Positions 1-5,587 of a stretch of 5,587 nucleotides of DNA are shown one piece after another (position 1 is the first letter of the stretch; each line of letters begins with the position of its first letter). The position numbers and the translations under genes are program-made. The notes below the pieces were generated by a model. The model did no database searches. It was not told the DNA's origin and saw only the letters and a program-made list of their open reading frames with translations. Source of the DNA: Acidobacteriota bacterium (GTDB lineage Bacteria > Acidobacteriota > Thermoanaerobaculia > Multivoradales > JAHEKO01); contig JAUWSP010000211.1 of assembly GCA_030610025.1 (NCBI GenBank), forward strand, positions 1 through 5,587, given 5' to 3'.

Positions 1-373
1 ACCCCGATTCGGTTCCCTGCTAGGCCGTCGCGAGCTCACGCTTCTGCCGGCCTTCGGCGGCGTGACAGGGCTCAACCTCATCGCCAGCGATCCAGGCCAG
101 GCAATCGCAGCTCGGGAAGAGTTGGACAAGATCCTCGAGCTCGAGCCCCGTTCCCAGAGAGCGCTCTACCTCGAGGGACTGATCAGCTACTACCGCAAGG
201 AGTACGACCGGGCCGAGGAGGAGCTGCAGGCCGCAGCCGCTATCGGGCCGAACGGTTACGTCCTGTCCGCCCTGGCCGATGTGATGGAAGACACCGGCCG
301 AGATCAAGAGGCTACGCGCCTGCGGCGCAAGGCCATCGATATCGATTCGAGCCCGGCTCCAGACGAGGAGTAA
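1..373 (+). CDS. TPR-repeat protein, C-terminal part (5' end off the left edge)
   Basis: The reading frame is open from base 2 at the left edge to the TAA at 371-373, giving 123 visible residues. The gene therefore probably starts outside the window. A GTG at 62 could be a start, but no purine-rich ribosome-binding site precedes it, and the residues before it fit the first helix of a repeat. About three TPR-like helix pairs are visible: one ending in LDKILELEPRS, a clear one from QRALYLEGLISYYRKEYD to AAAIGP, and one from SALADVMEDTGRDQEA to AIDID. The spacing of small and aromatic residues and the acidic/Pro turns are typical of TPRs, which act as protein-protein scaffolds. The tail (SSPAPDEE) is short and acidic. 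Any domain upstream of the repeats is not visible, so no function is assigned. The next gene starts 3 nt after the stop, which suggests a shared transcript. Confidence 0.72.
   Translation, partial: PRFGSLLGRRELTLLPAFGGVTGLNLIASDPGQAIAAREELDKILELEPRSQRALYLEGLISYYRKEYDRAEEELQAAAAIGPNGYVLSALADVMEDTGRDQEATRLRRKAIDIDSSPAPDEE
365..370 (+). promoter_or_regulatory. Ribosome-binding site for the DUF1648 membrane protein
   Basis: GAGGAG lies 6 nt before the ATG at 377 and 9 nt before a second in-frame ATG at 380. It overlaps the last two sense codons (Glu-Glu) of the TPR gene. This supports the 377/380 start and suggests that translation of the two genes is coupled. Confidence 0.6.
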
Positions 374-376
374 CCC

Positions 377-874
377 ATGATGCGAATCTTCTTTCTAGTC
401 ACCTTCGCCGCCAACATCGTTCTGAGCCTGGTTTCGTGGGTGATCCTGCCGGACAACGTGGCAATCCACTTCGGCCGCAACGGCATGCCCGATGGTTGGG
501 CGCCCGTCTGGTTTCATGTGGTCGTCTTCCTGGGGATCCAGCTCGTCCTTTTCGTGACGGTCTTCTTTGGAACCAAGCTCTCCGTCGGACTTCCTTCGCG
601 CTGGGTGAATCTGCCCAACAAGGACTACTGGCTACGGGAGGAGAACCTGCCGAGGACGCAAGAGGCCCTCTCCTCCATGATGTTGGAGTTCGGCACCGCC
701 ATGTTCTTGTTTCTCTTCTTCGTCGAAGTCCTGACGATGAAAGCCAATCTCTCGGACCCGGTCAGACTCGACAACGCTTTCTTCTGGCCCTCATTCATCC
801 TCTTCATGGCCTACATGGGCTACTGGTGCATCAAGCTCTTCTTCCTGTTTCGGGTGCCGAAAAACCAGCCCTGA
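377..874 (+). CDS. DUF1648-type four-helix membrane protein
   Basis: A complete 165-residue integral membrane protein, probably in the inner membrane. Hydrophobic segments lie at about residues 4-23, 46-65, 103-120 and 136-158. Between the first two helices is the DUF1648 signature: L24-P25, then H31-F32-G33, G36 and P38-D39-G40-W41 (LPDNVAIHFGRNGMPDGW). The loop after helix 2 carries a second motif seen in this kind of protein, LPNKDYWLREENL, at about residues 79-91. DUF1648 also occurs in the SdpI group of membrane proteins, some of which give immunity to secreted toxins. This protein shows no further SdpI-like domain and its role is unknown. The start is ATG at 377, or ATG at 380, with GAGGAG just upstream. 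It lies 3 nt downstream of the TPR gene and is probably co-expressed with it. The stop faces the stop of the minus-strand operon across a 43-nt gap. Confidence 0.8.
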   Translation: MMRIFFLVTFAANIVLSLVSWVILPDNVAIHFGRNGMPDGWAPVWFHVVVFLGIQLVLFVTVFFGTKLSVGLPSRWVNLPNKDYWLREENLPRTQEALSSMMLEFGTAMFLFLFFVEVLTMKANLSDPVRLDNAFFWPSFILFMAYMGYWCIKLFFLFRVPKNQP

Positions 875-878
875 AGGT

Positions 879-891
879 CCGGTGTCACCGG
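879..891. terminator. Possible weak bidirectional terminator hairpin in the convergent gap
   Basis: The 43-nt space between the two convergent stop codons contains a perfect inverted repeat, CCGGTG-T-CACCGG. Allowing for loop geometry it would form a stem of about 4-5 GC-rich pairs. No T-tract follows on either strand, so it does not meet the usual criteria for an intrinsic terminator. Its position between convergent genes is the main argument for it. Confidence 0.25.
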
Positions 892-917
892 CTGACTGCC
901 CCAACCTGGCGCGAGAG

Positions 918-1757
918 TCAACGGACGAGCTGTAGGGTCATGCGGCGCACGACCTGGGCCAGGGCGAAGCGGCGGTATTCGGCGGTCGAGCGCACGTCGT
1001 CGATGGGTCTGACAGCCTGGGCGGCCAGATGGCCCGCAAGATCGGCGACCTCCGGTTTCAGGGCCCGCCCCACTATCGATTCTTCGACCTCCGTGAGCCG
1101 GACGGGAGTCTCGGCCACGCTGCCAGCCGCCAGGCGATAGTCGGAGATCTGCCCGTCACTGACGCTAGCCAGCAAGGCGACGACGACCTTGCTGATGGCC
1201 TGCGCTTCCCGAGTTCCCACCTTGCGAAAGAACTGCGTCGCCCCGACTGGTGGCTTCGGTAGCTGTACCCAACCGATGATCTCTCCGGGGCCGAGTGCTG
1301 TCTGTCGGTAGCCGAGATGAAAATCTCGGTAGGGCACCGAGCGCTTCCCCTCGGGACCCACCAAAACGACCTGTGCGTCCAGCACCAAGAGCACGGGCAG
1401 GGAATCTCCGGCTGGGCTGGCGTTGGCCATGTTGCCACCGAGGCTGGCACGGTTCTGGATCTGCCAACCACCGATTCTCGAGGCCGCTTCTGCGAGCGCC
1501 GGGAAGCTCTGCCGCACTTCGGGGGAGTCGCGGATCTCAGAGAAGGCGGTAACAGCGCCGATCTCCAGTGTCTCACCGCGCCATTCGATTCCACGCAACT
1601 CCGAGATGCCCCGCAGGTCGAGGACTCCTGACCAGTCGCGACGGTCTTCCGGCTCACTCACCATGAGATCGGTGCAGCCCGCCAGTGGGCGCAGATCCGG
1701 AGTCTGCGTCAACTGCAGAAGAGCCTCATCCAGCGTTCTCGGAGCCAAGGCCTTCAC
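918..1757 (-). CDS. Xanthine dehydrogenase-family FAD-binding subunit (XdhB/CoxM type)
   Basis: A 279-residue FAD subunit of a three-subunit molybdenum hydroxylase, close to the usual 270-300 residues. It receives electrons from the [2Fe-2S] subunit and passes them to NAD+ or another acceptor; the acceptor cannot be read from sequence. Visible FAD-binding motifs are PLAGCTDL (about residues 24-31, the family's AGGTD loop with Cys for the second Gly), IGAVTAFSEI (66-75), and the strongly conserved IQNRASLGGNMANASPAGD (about 100-118). FRKVGTREAQAISK follows at about 177-190, and STAEYRR in the C-terminal domain (257-263) is also typical. No signal peptide is seen, so it is cytoplasmic. The start is GTG at 1757, supported by GGAGG 4 nt upstream and by a 4-nt GTGA overlap with the stop of the iron-sulfur subunit gene. 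It is the last gene of the operon. High confidence in family, low in substrate. Confidence 0.93.
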   Translation of the reverse strand: MKALAPRTLDEALLQLTQTPDLRPLAGCTDLMVSEPEDRRDWSGVLDLRGISELRGIEWRGETLEIGAVTAFSEIRDSPEVRQSFPALAEAASRIGGWQIQNRASLGGNMANASPAGDSLPVLLVLDAQVVLVGPEGKRSVPYRDFHLGYRQTALGPGEIIGWVQLPKPPVGATQFFRKVGTREAQAISKVVVALLASVSDGQISDYRLAAGSVAETPVRLTEVEESIVGRALKPEVADLAGHLAAQAVRPIDDVRSTAEYRRFALAQVVRRMTLQLVR

Positions 1758-2209
1758 TCGTCCTCCGCTCCTCGATCGAAAGCCCTGTGGATGCCTTCAT
1801 AACCGGTGCACCGACAGAGATTCCCGGCCAGGGCCGTCTGTACCTCCTGACGGTCGGGGTGGGGGTTGTCGCGCAGCAGCGCCAGGGCCGTGACGATGAT
1901 GCCAGGGGTGCAAGCACCGCACTGCACACCACCGTCGCTGACGAAGCCTTCGAGAAAGGCCCGGGCCTCGGCGGCTGCCAGACCTTCCACGGTCTCGACC
2001 GTCGCTGCCTCGCACTGGATCCGGGGAATGAGGCAGGAGAGCACCGGCTCGCCGTTCATGAGCACCGTGCAAGCACCACACTCACCCTCGCCACAACCCT
2101 CCTTCGTGCCGATCAAGCCGAGCTCGTCTCGCAGGATGTCCAGGAGGCGATCCATGGGATGCCCCTCGACAACCCTCGACTTGCCGTTGACGAAGAGCTC
2201 GGACTTCAT
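1754..2209 (-). CDS. Xanthine dehydrogenase-family [2Fe-2S] iron-sulfur subunit (XdhC/CoxS type)
   Basis: A 151-residue small subunit, the usual length for this family, carrying two [2Fe-2S] clusters that link the Mo site to FAD. The N-terminal plant-ferredoxin-like domain has its four ligands at C39, C44, C47 and C59 (EGCGEGECGACTV, then LSC). The C-terminal four-helix domain has the second set at C97, C100, C132 and C134 (VQCGACTPG and NLCRCTGY). Q96, before the CGAC motif, is the conserved residue next to the Mo pterin in related enzymes. All eight ligands are present, so the subunit looks functional. The start is ATG at 2209, which overlaps the stop of the Mo subunit (ATGA). AGAGGGG, 7 nt upstream, may serve as the ribosome-binding site. 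It lies between the Mo and FAD genes and is translationally coupled to both. Alternative substrates for the complex include other N-heterocycles or aldehydes. Confidence 0.96.
   Translation of the reverse strand: MKSELFVNGKSRVVEGHPMDRLLDILRDELGLIGTKEGCGEGECGACTVLMNGEPVLSCLIPRIQCEAATVETVEGLAAAEARAFLEGFVSDGGVQCGACTPGIIVTALALLRDNPHPDRQEVQTALAGNLCRCTGYEGIHRAFDRGAEDE
1762..1766 (-). promoter_or_regulatory. Ribosome-binding site deciding the GTG start of the FAD subunit
   Basis: Read on the minus strand, GGAGG lies 4 nt before the GTG at 1757, within the last codons of the iron-sulfur subunit gene. It supports GTG as the start and fits translational coupling through the GTGA overlap. Confidence 0.55.
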
Positions 2210-4509
2210 CGGTCTGCCCCTCTCGCACGCTCCGGGTCCTCGGGCTCCGAAGGCACCTGGCGACGCGCCGAGGTCAGCGCCAGAAACCGCTCCGGGGTTG
2301 CCGGGATCGCATCGACTTCGATGCCGGTGGCGTTCTCCACCGCCGAGACAGCGGCCGGAGCCCCACCGTCCATCGGCAGCTCACCGACGCCTTTGGCCCC
2401 GAAAGCGCCCCCCTTCCAAGGCTTCTCGAGTAGATGCACCTCCATCTCGGGACTGTCCTTGATCGTGGGAATGATGTAGGTGGCGAGCCGGTCGTTGAGA
2501 TAGCGCCCCTCCTCGAGCTTGACCTCCTCCATCAGCCCCCAGGCAACCGCCTGCAGGGTACCGCCCTCCACCTGGCCGACACACAGCTTCTCGTGCAGGA
2601 CGCGGCCCACTTCACAAACCGCCGTGACCTTCTTCGGGCTCACCTCGAGGGTATCGGGGTCGACCTCGACTTCCACCACATCGGCCCCGAAGGCATAGGT
2701 CGGATAGGCCACGCCCTGGTAGGTCTCCTCGTCGAAGACCTGCCACTCCGGAGGCTCGTGTTGGCGCGAGACGACAAGGGGTCCCATCGCCTCGGCGTAG
2801 CTTCGAGCGACCTCTCGAAATGGCCAACTCTGGCCCTTCTCACCGCGCACCAGCCCATCTTCCACCGTGTGTGCGGCACCGCTCTCTTGCCTGTCGGACC
2901 ACCAGGCCAGGACGCGGTCCCGTATCTCGCTCACCACGTGTGCGACCTCGCCACCCACCACCATCGAGGTACGGGAGGCGACGCTGGGGCCCGAATCAGG
3001 AACCCTGGAAGTGTCCGGAGGGGCCAGCACGACATCCTCGAGCTCGAGACCGCTGGCCTCGGCTGCCATCATGGGCAAGACCGTGTCGCATCCCTGACCC
3101 ATCTCCACCGCTGCGGTGCGCACCTCTATCCGTCCGTCCTCGAGCAGGGCAGCCTCGATAACCGACTGCAGGACCCGCTCTCCATTGCCGGTGAATCCTG
3201 CCCCGTGAAAGTAGAGACTGAGCCCCACGCCCGGCATCGAATCACCGTCGGCGATGTCCCTGCGCTGCGCTTCCAAGTGCCGCCAGCGTTGCTTGAAATC
3301 GGTTTCCCGGGCCGCCTTCTCGAGACAGAGGCGAGCCGAGCAGCTCTCGTCCATCGTCTGACCCGTAGGTAGTCGGTCACCTTCTTCCAGTACGTTTCGC
3401 AGGCGGATCTCCAGTGGGTCGAGACCCAGGCGCCGAGCGATGCGGTCCATCTGTCGCTCCATGGCGAACTGCACCTGGGGGGCTCCGAAGCCACGAAAGG
3501 CGCCGTTGGGCGCCGTATTCGTGCGCACCACCTTGCCCCGGATGTGGACGTTGGGACAGCGATAGGGGCCGGCGGCATGCAACACCGCTCGCGAGAGGAC
3601 CACGGGCGAGAGCGTCCTGAAGGCCCCTCCATCCAGCACCACGTCGATCTCCATCGCCTGCAGATGTCCCTCGGCATCGACTGCGGCCCGATGGGTCACC
3701 ACCGAAGGGTGTCGTTTGGTGGTCCCGATAATATCTTCGTGGCGGTCGTAGGCGATACGGACAGGATGACCACAGGCCTTCGCGAGCAGCGCCGCATGCA
3801 GGGCGATCACGCTCGGAAAATCCTCCTTGCCGCCGAATCCACCGCCCATGGGTGTCGCTTTCACCACGACCCTTTCAGCCGTCAGGCCGAAAACGTGAAT
3901 CAGTGACCGGTGTACGAAGTAGGGGCACTGCATGGAGCCCTCGACAACCAGGCTGCCGTCGGCCTCCCACCCCGCGCTCATGACCTGACATTCGATGTAG
4001 ATGTGCTCCTGGTGCCCCGTGCGGTAGGTGCCTTCAACGAGCAAGTGTGCTCTAGCGAGCTCTTCCTCGGCCTCGCCGCTCTTCAGCTCCAGGCTGTAAA
4101 GGGGTTCCTGTCTACCCGCTGTCGAGAGATCCAGGGTGGGCTCGAGAGGCTCGTAGTCCACCTCGATGGCTCTCAGCGCCTGGCGGGCGGCAAGCTTCGA
4201 CGGGGCCGCCACGACCGCAACCGGCTCGCCTACGTGCTGCACGAGCTCCGCCGCAAGCACGGGCCACTCGTCGTCGAGGAGTTGGACCCCGTTCGGGCCG
4301 GGCAGGTCCGCGGCGGTGACACAGACAGCTCCAGCCGGCGCTCGCTCGGGATGCCATTGCAGTGCGCGAATGCGCGCATGGGGATACGGGCTGCGCAGCG
4401 TCGCACCATGCCAGGCGCCATCCATCGGCAGGTCGTTGGCGTAGCGTAGGGTCCCGTCCACCTTCGAGGCGCCGTCGGGGCGAGGCGGGCTCGAGCCGAG
4501 AAGGGTCAC
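2206..4509 (-). CDS. Xanthine dehydrogenase-family molybdopterin-binding (large) subunit
   Basis: A 767-residue catalytic subunit of a molybdenum hydroxylase, full length for the family. It hydroxylates a substrate carbon using water-derived oxygen. The N-terminal ald_Xan_dh_C domain (about 10-125) starts with the typical PRPDGASKVDGTLRYANDL. The Mo-binding domains follow: Q194 (GSMQCP), GGGFGGKE (222-229, E229), FRGFGAPQ (338-345, R339), EMGQG (469-473), GQVEGG (645-650) and GVGE (707-710), whose E710 matches the catalytic base. E229 and R339 match the substrate-orienting Glu and Arg of purine hydroxylases. The Cys of CO dehydrogenase's active-site loop is not present. By hand alignment, the two Phe that sandwich purine in bovine xanthine oxidoreductase are replaced here (T382 and L430), so xanthine is not assured as substrate. 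No twin-arginine or other signal peptide is seen. The start is GTG at 4509, in a GTGA overlap with the amidohydrolase stop and with GAGGAG upstream. The charged tail (about 750-767) is not conserved-looking. Confidence 0.95.
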   Translation of the reverse strand: MTLLGSSPPRPDGASKVDGTLRYANDLPMDGAWHGATLRSPYPHARIRALQWHPERAPAGAVCVTAADLPGPNGVQLLDDEWPVLAAELVQHVGEPVAVVAAPSKLAARQALRAIEVDYEPLEPTLDLSTAGRQEPLYSLELKSGEAEEELARAHLLVEGTYRTGHQEHIYIECQVMSAGWEADGSLVVEGSMQCPYFVHRSLIHVFGLTAERVVVKATPMGGGFGGKEDFPSVIALHAALLAKACGHPVRIAYDRHEDIIGTTKRHPSVVTHRAAVDAEGHLQAMEIDVVLDGGAFRTLSPVVLSRAVLHAAGPYRCPNVHIRGKVVRTNTAPNGAFRGFGAPQVQFAMERQMDRIARRLGLDPLEIRLRNVLEEGDRLPTGQTMDESCSARLCLEKAARETDFKQRWRHLEAQRRDIADGDSMPGVGLSLYFHGAGFTGNGERVLQSVIEAALLEDGRIEVRTAAVEMGQGCDTVLPMMAAEASGLELEDVVLAPPDTSRVPDSGPSVASRTSMVVGGEVAHVVSEIRDRVLAWWSDRQESGAAHTVEDGLVRGEKGQSWPFREVARSYAEAMGPLVVSRQHEPPEWQVFDEETYQGVAYPTYAFGADVVEVEVDPDTLEVSPKKVTAVCEVGRVLHEKLCVGQVEGGTLQAVAWGLMEEVKLEEGRYLNDRLATYIIPTIKDSPEMEVHLLEKPWKGGAFGAKGVGELPMDGGAPAAVSAVENATGIEVDAIPATPERFLALTSARRQVPSEPEDPERARGADR
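2217..2223 (-). promoter_or_regulatory. Ribosome-binding site of the iron-sulfur subunit
   Basis: On the minus strand AGAGGGG lies 7 nt before the ATG at 2209, inside the 3' end of the Mo subunit gene. It is a reasonable Shine-Dalgarno match and backs the ATG of the ATGA overlap. Confidence 0.4.
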
Positions 4510-5587
4510 GCCGACAGGCTCCTCGCCAGATAGCGACCCGCGCCTCGCTCCACCCGCAGGTCACCATCCCTGTATTGAACGCGGCCGGCCGCGATCACGA
4601 TCGACGGCAGCCCTTTCACCGGGAAACCCTCGAAGATACTGCGGTCACAGTGGTGGTGATGCGTGGAGGCGGAGATCGTGCCGGTGGCCTCGGGGTCCCA
4701 GAGCACCAGGTCGGCATCGGCGCCGACCGAGATCGAGCCCTTCCGCGGATAGAGGCCGAAGAGCTGAGCCGGGCGCGTGGAGATCAGATCCACGAATTGC
4801 TGAAGCTCGATTCGGCCCTGTTCCACGCCATAGGAGTAGAGGAGTGCCAGGCGGTGCTCGACACCGGCAGCCCCTCCCGGAATCTGTCGAAAGTCACTAC
4901 CGCCCAACTCCTTCTGAGCCTCGAGGTTGAACGGGCAATGGTCGGTAGCCACCACCTGGAGAGCTCCGGTTCGCAGAGCCTCCCAGAGAACCTCCTGATG
5001 CTCTGCGCGCCGAATGGGTGGGGAGATCACATAGGCGGCCGCCTCGAAATTGGGTTTCTCGTAGACCGACTCGTCCAACAGCAGATACTGGGGGCAGGTT
5101 TCGCCGTAGATCTCCTGCCCCGAATCCCGGGCCTTCGCCAGGGCCTCGACGGCTTGGCGGCAGGTGACGTGGACGATGTAGACGGACGCTCCGGTCAGCC
5201 CTGCCAGGAGGGTCATCCTGGAGGTGGCTTCGCCTTCCAACTCGGGCGGGCGCGAGCGGGGATGGGCCTCCGGCCCCAAGCTCCCGGCCGCTGCCAGCCG
5301 GCAACGCAGGTGCTCCACCATGTCCCCATGCTCGGCGTGCACCAGCACGCGGGCATCCAGCTTGTGAGCGGCCTCCAGGGCGCGAATCAACTCCGCGTCT
5401 TCCAGGCCCACCGTCTCCTTATAGGCCATGTAGAGCTTGAAGGATGAGATCCCTTCCCGGTGGACACAGTCGGCCATCCACCGGGCCGTCTCCTCCCCCC
5501 ACCAGGTGACGGCCATGTGGAGCCCATAATCGGCGACCGCCTTGCGGGCCTCCTCTCGACGGGCCGCGAGGGCCGTCAGGAAGCTCT
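4506..5587 (-). CDS. hydA: Dihydropyrimidinase / D-hydantoinase-type amidohydrolase (N-terminus off the right edge)
   Basis: A binuclear-metal cyclic amidohydrolase that hydrolyses cyclic ureides such as dihydropyrimidines or 5-substituted hydantoins. The frame is open to the right edge. The ATG at 5516 is internal, since the 23 codons before it end in a family-typical DYGLH. About 359 residues are visible and roughly 100 are missing, including the HxH metal pair. Numbered from M at 5516: K27 in SSFKLYMAYK is the carboxylated metal-bridging Lys and Y32 the substrate-binding Tyr; metal-ligand His are H60 (VHAEHGD) and H116 (YIVHVT); D192 in ATDHCPFN is the catalytic Asp. HPRSRPPELE, GETCPQYLLLDES and THHHHCDRSIFEGF are also characteristic of dihydropyrimidinases and hydantoinases. 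The substrate-loop motif reads IPGGAAGVEHR, where relatives usually have IPNG. It is the first visible gene of the operon and overlaps the Mo subunit gene by 4 nt. Allantoinase is a less likely alternative. Confidence 0.92.
   Translation of the reverse strand, partial: SFLTALAARREEARKAVADYGLHMAVTWWGEETARWMADCVHREGISSFKLYMAYKETVGLEDAELIRALEAAHKLDARVLVHAEHGDMVEHLRCRLAAAGSLGPEAHPRSRPPELEGEATSRMTLLAGLTGASVYIVHVTCRQAVEALAKARDSGQEIYGETCPQYLLLDESVYEKPNFEAAAYVISPPIRRAEHQEVLWEALRTGALQVVATDHCPFNLEAQKELGGSDFRQIPGGAAGVEHRLALLYSYGVEQGRIELQQFVDLISTRPAQLFGLYPRKGSISVGADADLVLWDPEATGTISASTHHHHCDRSIFEGFPVKGLPSIVIAAGRVQYRDGDLRVERGAGRYLARSLSA
4519..4524 (-). promoter_or_regulatory. Ribosome-binding site deciding the GTG start of the Mo subunit
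   Basis: Read on the minus strand, GAGGAG lies 9 nt before the GTG at 4509, inside the 3' end of the amidohydrolase gene. Together with the family-typical N-terminus it supports GTG over any downstream start. Confidence 0.55.

Noticed and set aside
131..145. A 15-mer ATCCTCGAGCTCGAG that recurs exactly at 3034-3048 and contains a 12-bp palindrome
   Set aside because: Both copies lie inside unrelated coding regions, encoding Leu-Glu-type residues on their respective strands. CTCGAG is frequent throughout this GC-rich window, so the match is most likely coincidence of codon use.
436..1140. 234-codon plus-strand frame overlapping the DUF1648 gene and running into the FAD subunit
   Set aside because: It is out of frame with the DUF1648 protein, whose hydrophobic pattern and motif are convincing, and its Arg-rich translation is typical of a shifted GC-rich frame.
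1685..2479. 264-codon open frame on the plus strand spanning three minus-strand genes
   Set aside because: It runs across the iron-sulfur gene and parts of its neighbours, all of which have strong family motifs on the minus strand. It has no recognisable content.
2434..3372. 312-codon open frame on the plus strand opposite the Mo subunit
   Set aside because: It is antisense to conserved molybdopterin-domain sequence and its His/Arg/Leu-rich translation has no family resemblance. It is a codon-bias shadow.
4362..5447. 361-codon open frame on the plus strand opposite the amidohydrolase
   Set aside because: It lies antisense to a clearly conserved enzyme with intact motifs, and its translation shows no recognisable domain. 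Long antisense frames are expected in GC-rich coding DNA.
5514..5516. ATG as the true start of the amidohydrolase
   Set aside because: The frame stays open to the right edge, the preceding residues (DYGLH) match the family, and the HxH metal motif would be missing from a protein starting here.

Overview
This is a GC-rich (estimated by eye at a little over 60 % G+C), densely coded bacterial chromosomal segment. It holds six genes in two convergent blocks and almost no non-coding DNA. The start signals are purine-rich Shine-Dalgarno sequences, and three of the five visible junctions overlap by 4 nt, which fits a free-living, high-GC bacterium. Nothing in the window fixes the phylum. No RNA gene, mobile element, CRISPR array or phage gene was seen, and no stretch longer than about 45 bases lacks a gene.

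Left block (plus strand, about 1-874). The C-terminal 123 residues of a tetratricopeptide-repeat (TPR) protein enter from the left edge. They are followed, 3 nt later, by a complete four-helix membrane protein with a DUF1648-type segment. The ribosome-binding site of the second gene lies in the last codons of the first, so the two are probably co-transcribed.

Right block (minus strand, 918 to the right edge). Read in the direction of transcription it encodes: (1) a dihydropyrimidinase/D-hydantoinase-type cyclic amidohydrolase whose N-terminus lies off the right edge; (2) the large molybdenum-cofactor subunit of a xanthine dehydrogenase-family hydroxylase; (3) its small two-[2Fe-2S] subunit; and (4) its FAD subunit. 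Each gene overlaps the next by 4 nt (GTGA, ATGA, GTGA), so the block is one translationally coupled operon. Its promoter is outside the window.

How the genes fit together. The three hydroxylase subunits make a complete electron path: substrate is hydroxylated at Mo, and electrons pass through two [2Fe-2S] clusters to FAD and then to an acceptor. The coupled amidohydrolase opens cyclic ureides, amides or imides. The simplest reading is a catabolic route in which an N-heterocycle (purine, pyrimidine, hydantoin or similar) is oxidised on the ring and then opened, or the reverse. The Mo subunit keeps the Glu/Arg/Glu set of purine hydroxylases but appears to lack the two Phe residues that sandwich the substrate in mammalian xanthine oxidoreductase. 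The exact substrate is therefore open. This looks like a variant of a known type of catabolic operon, not a wholly new system.
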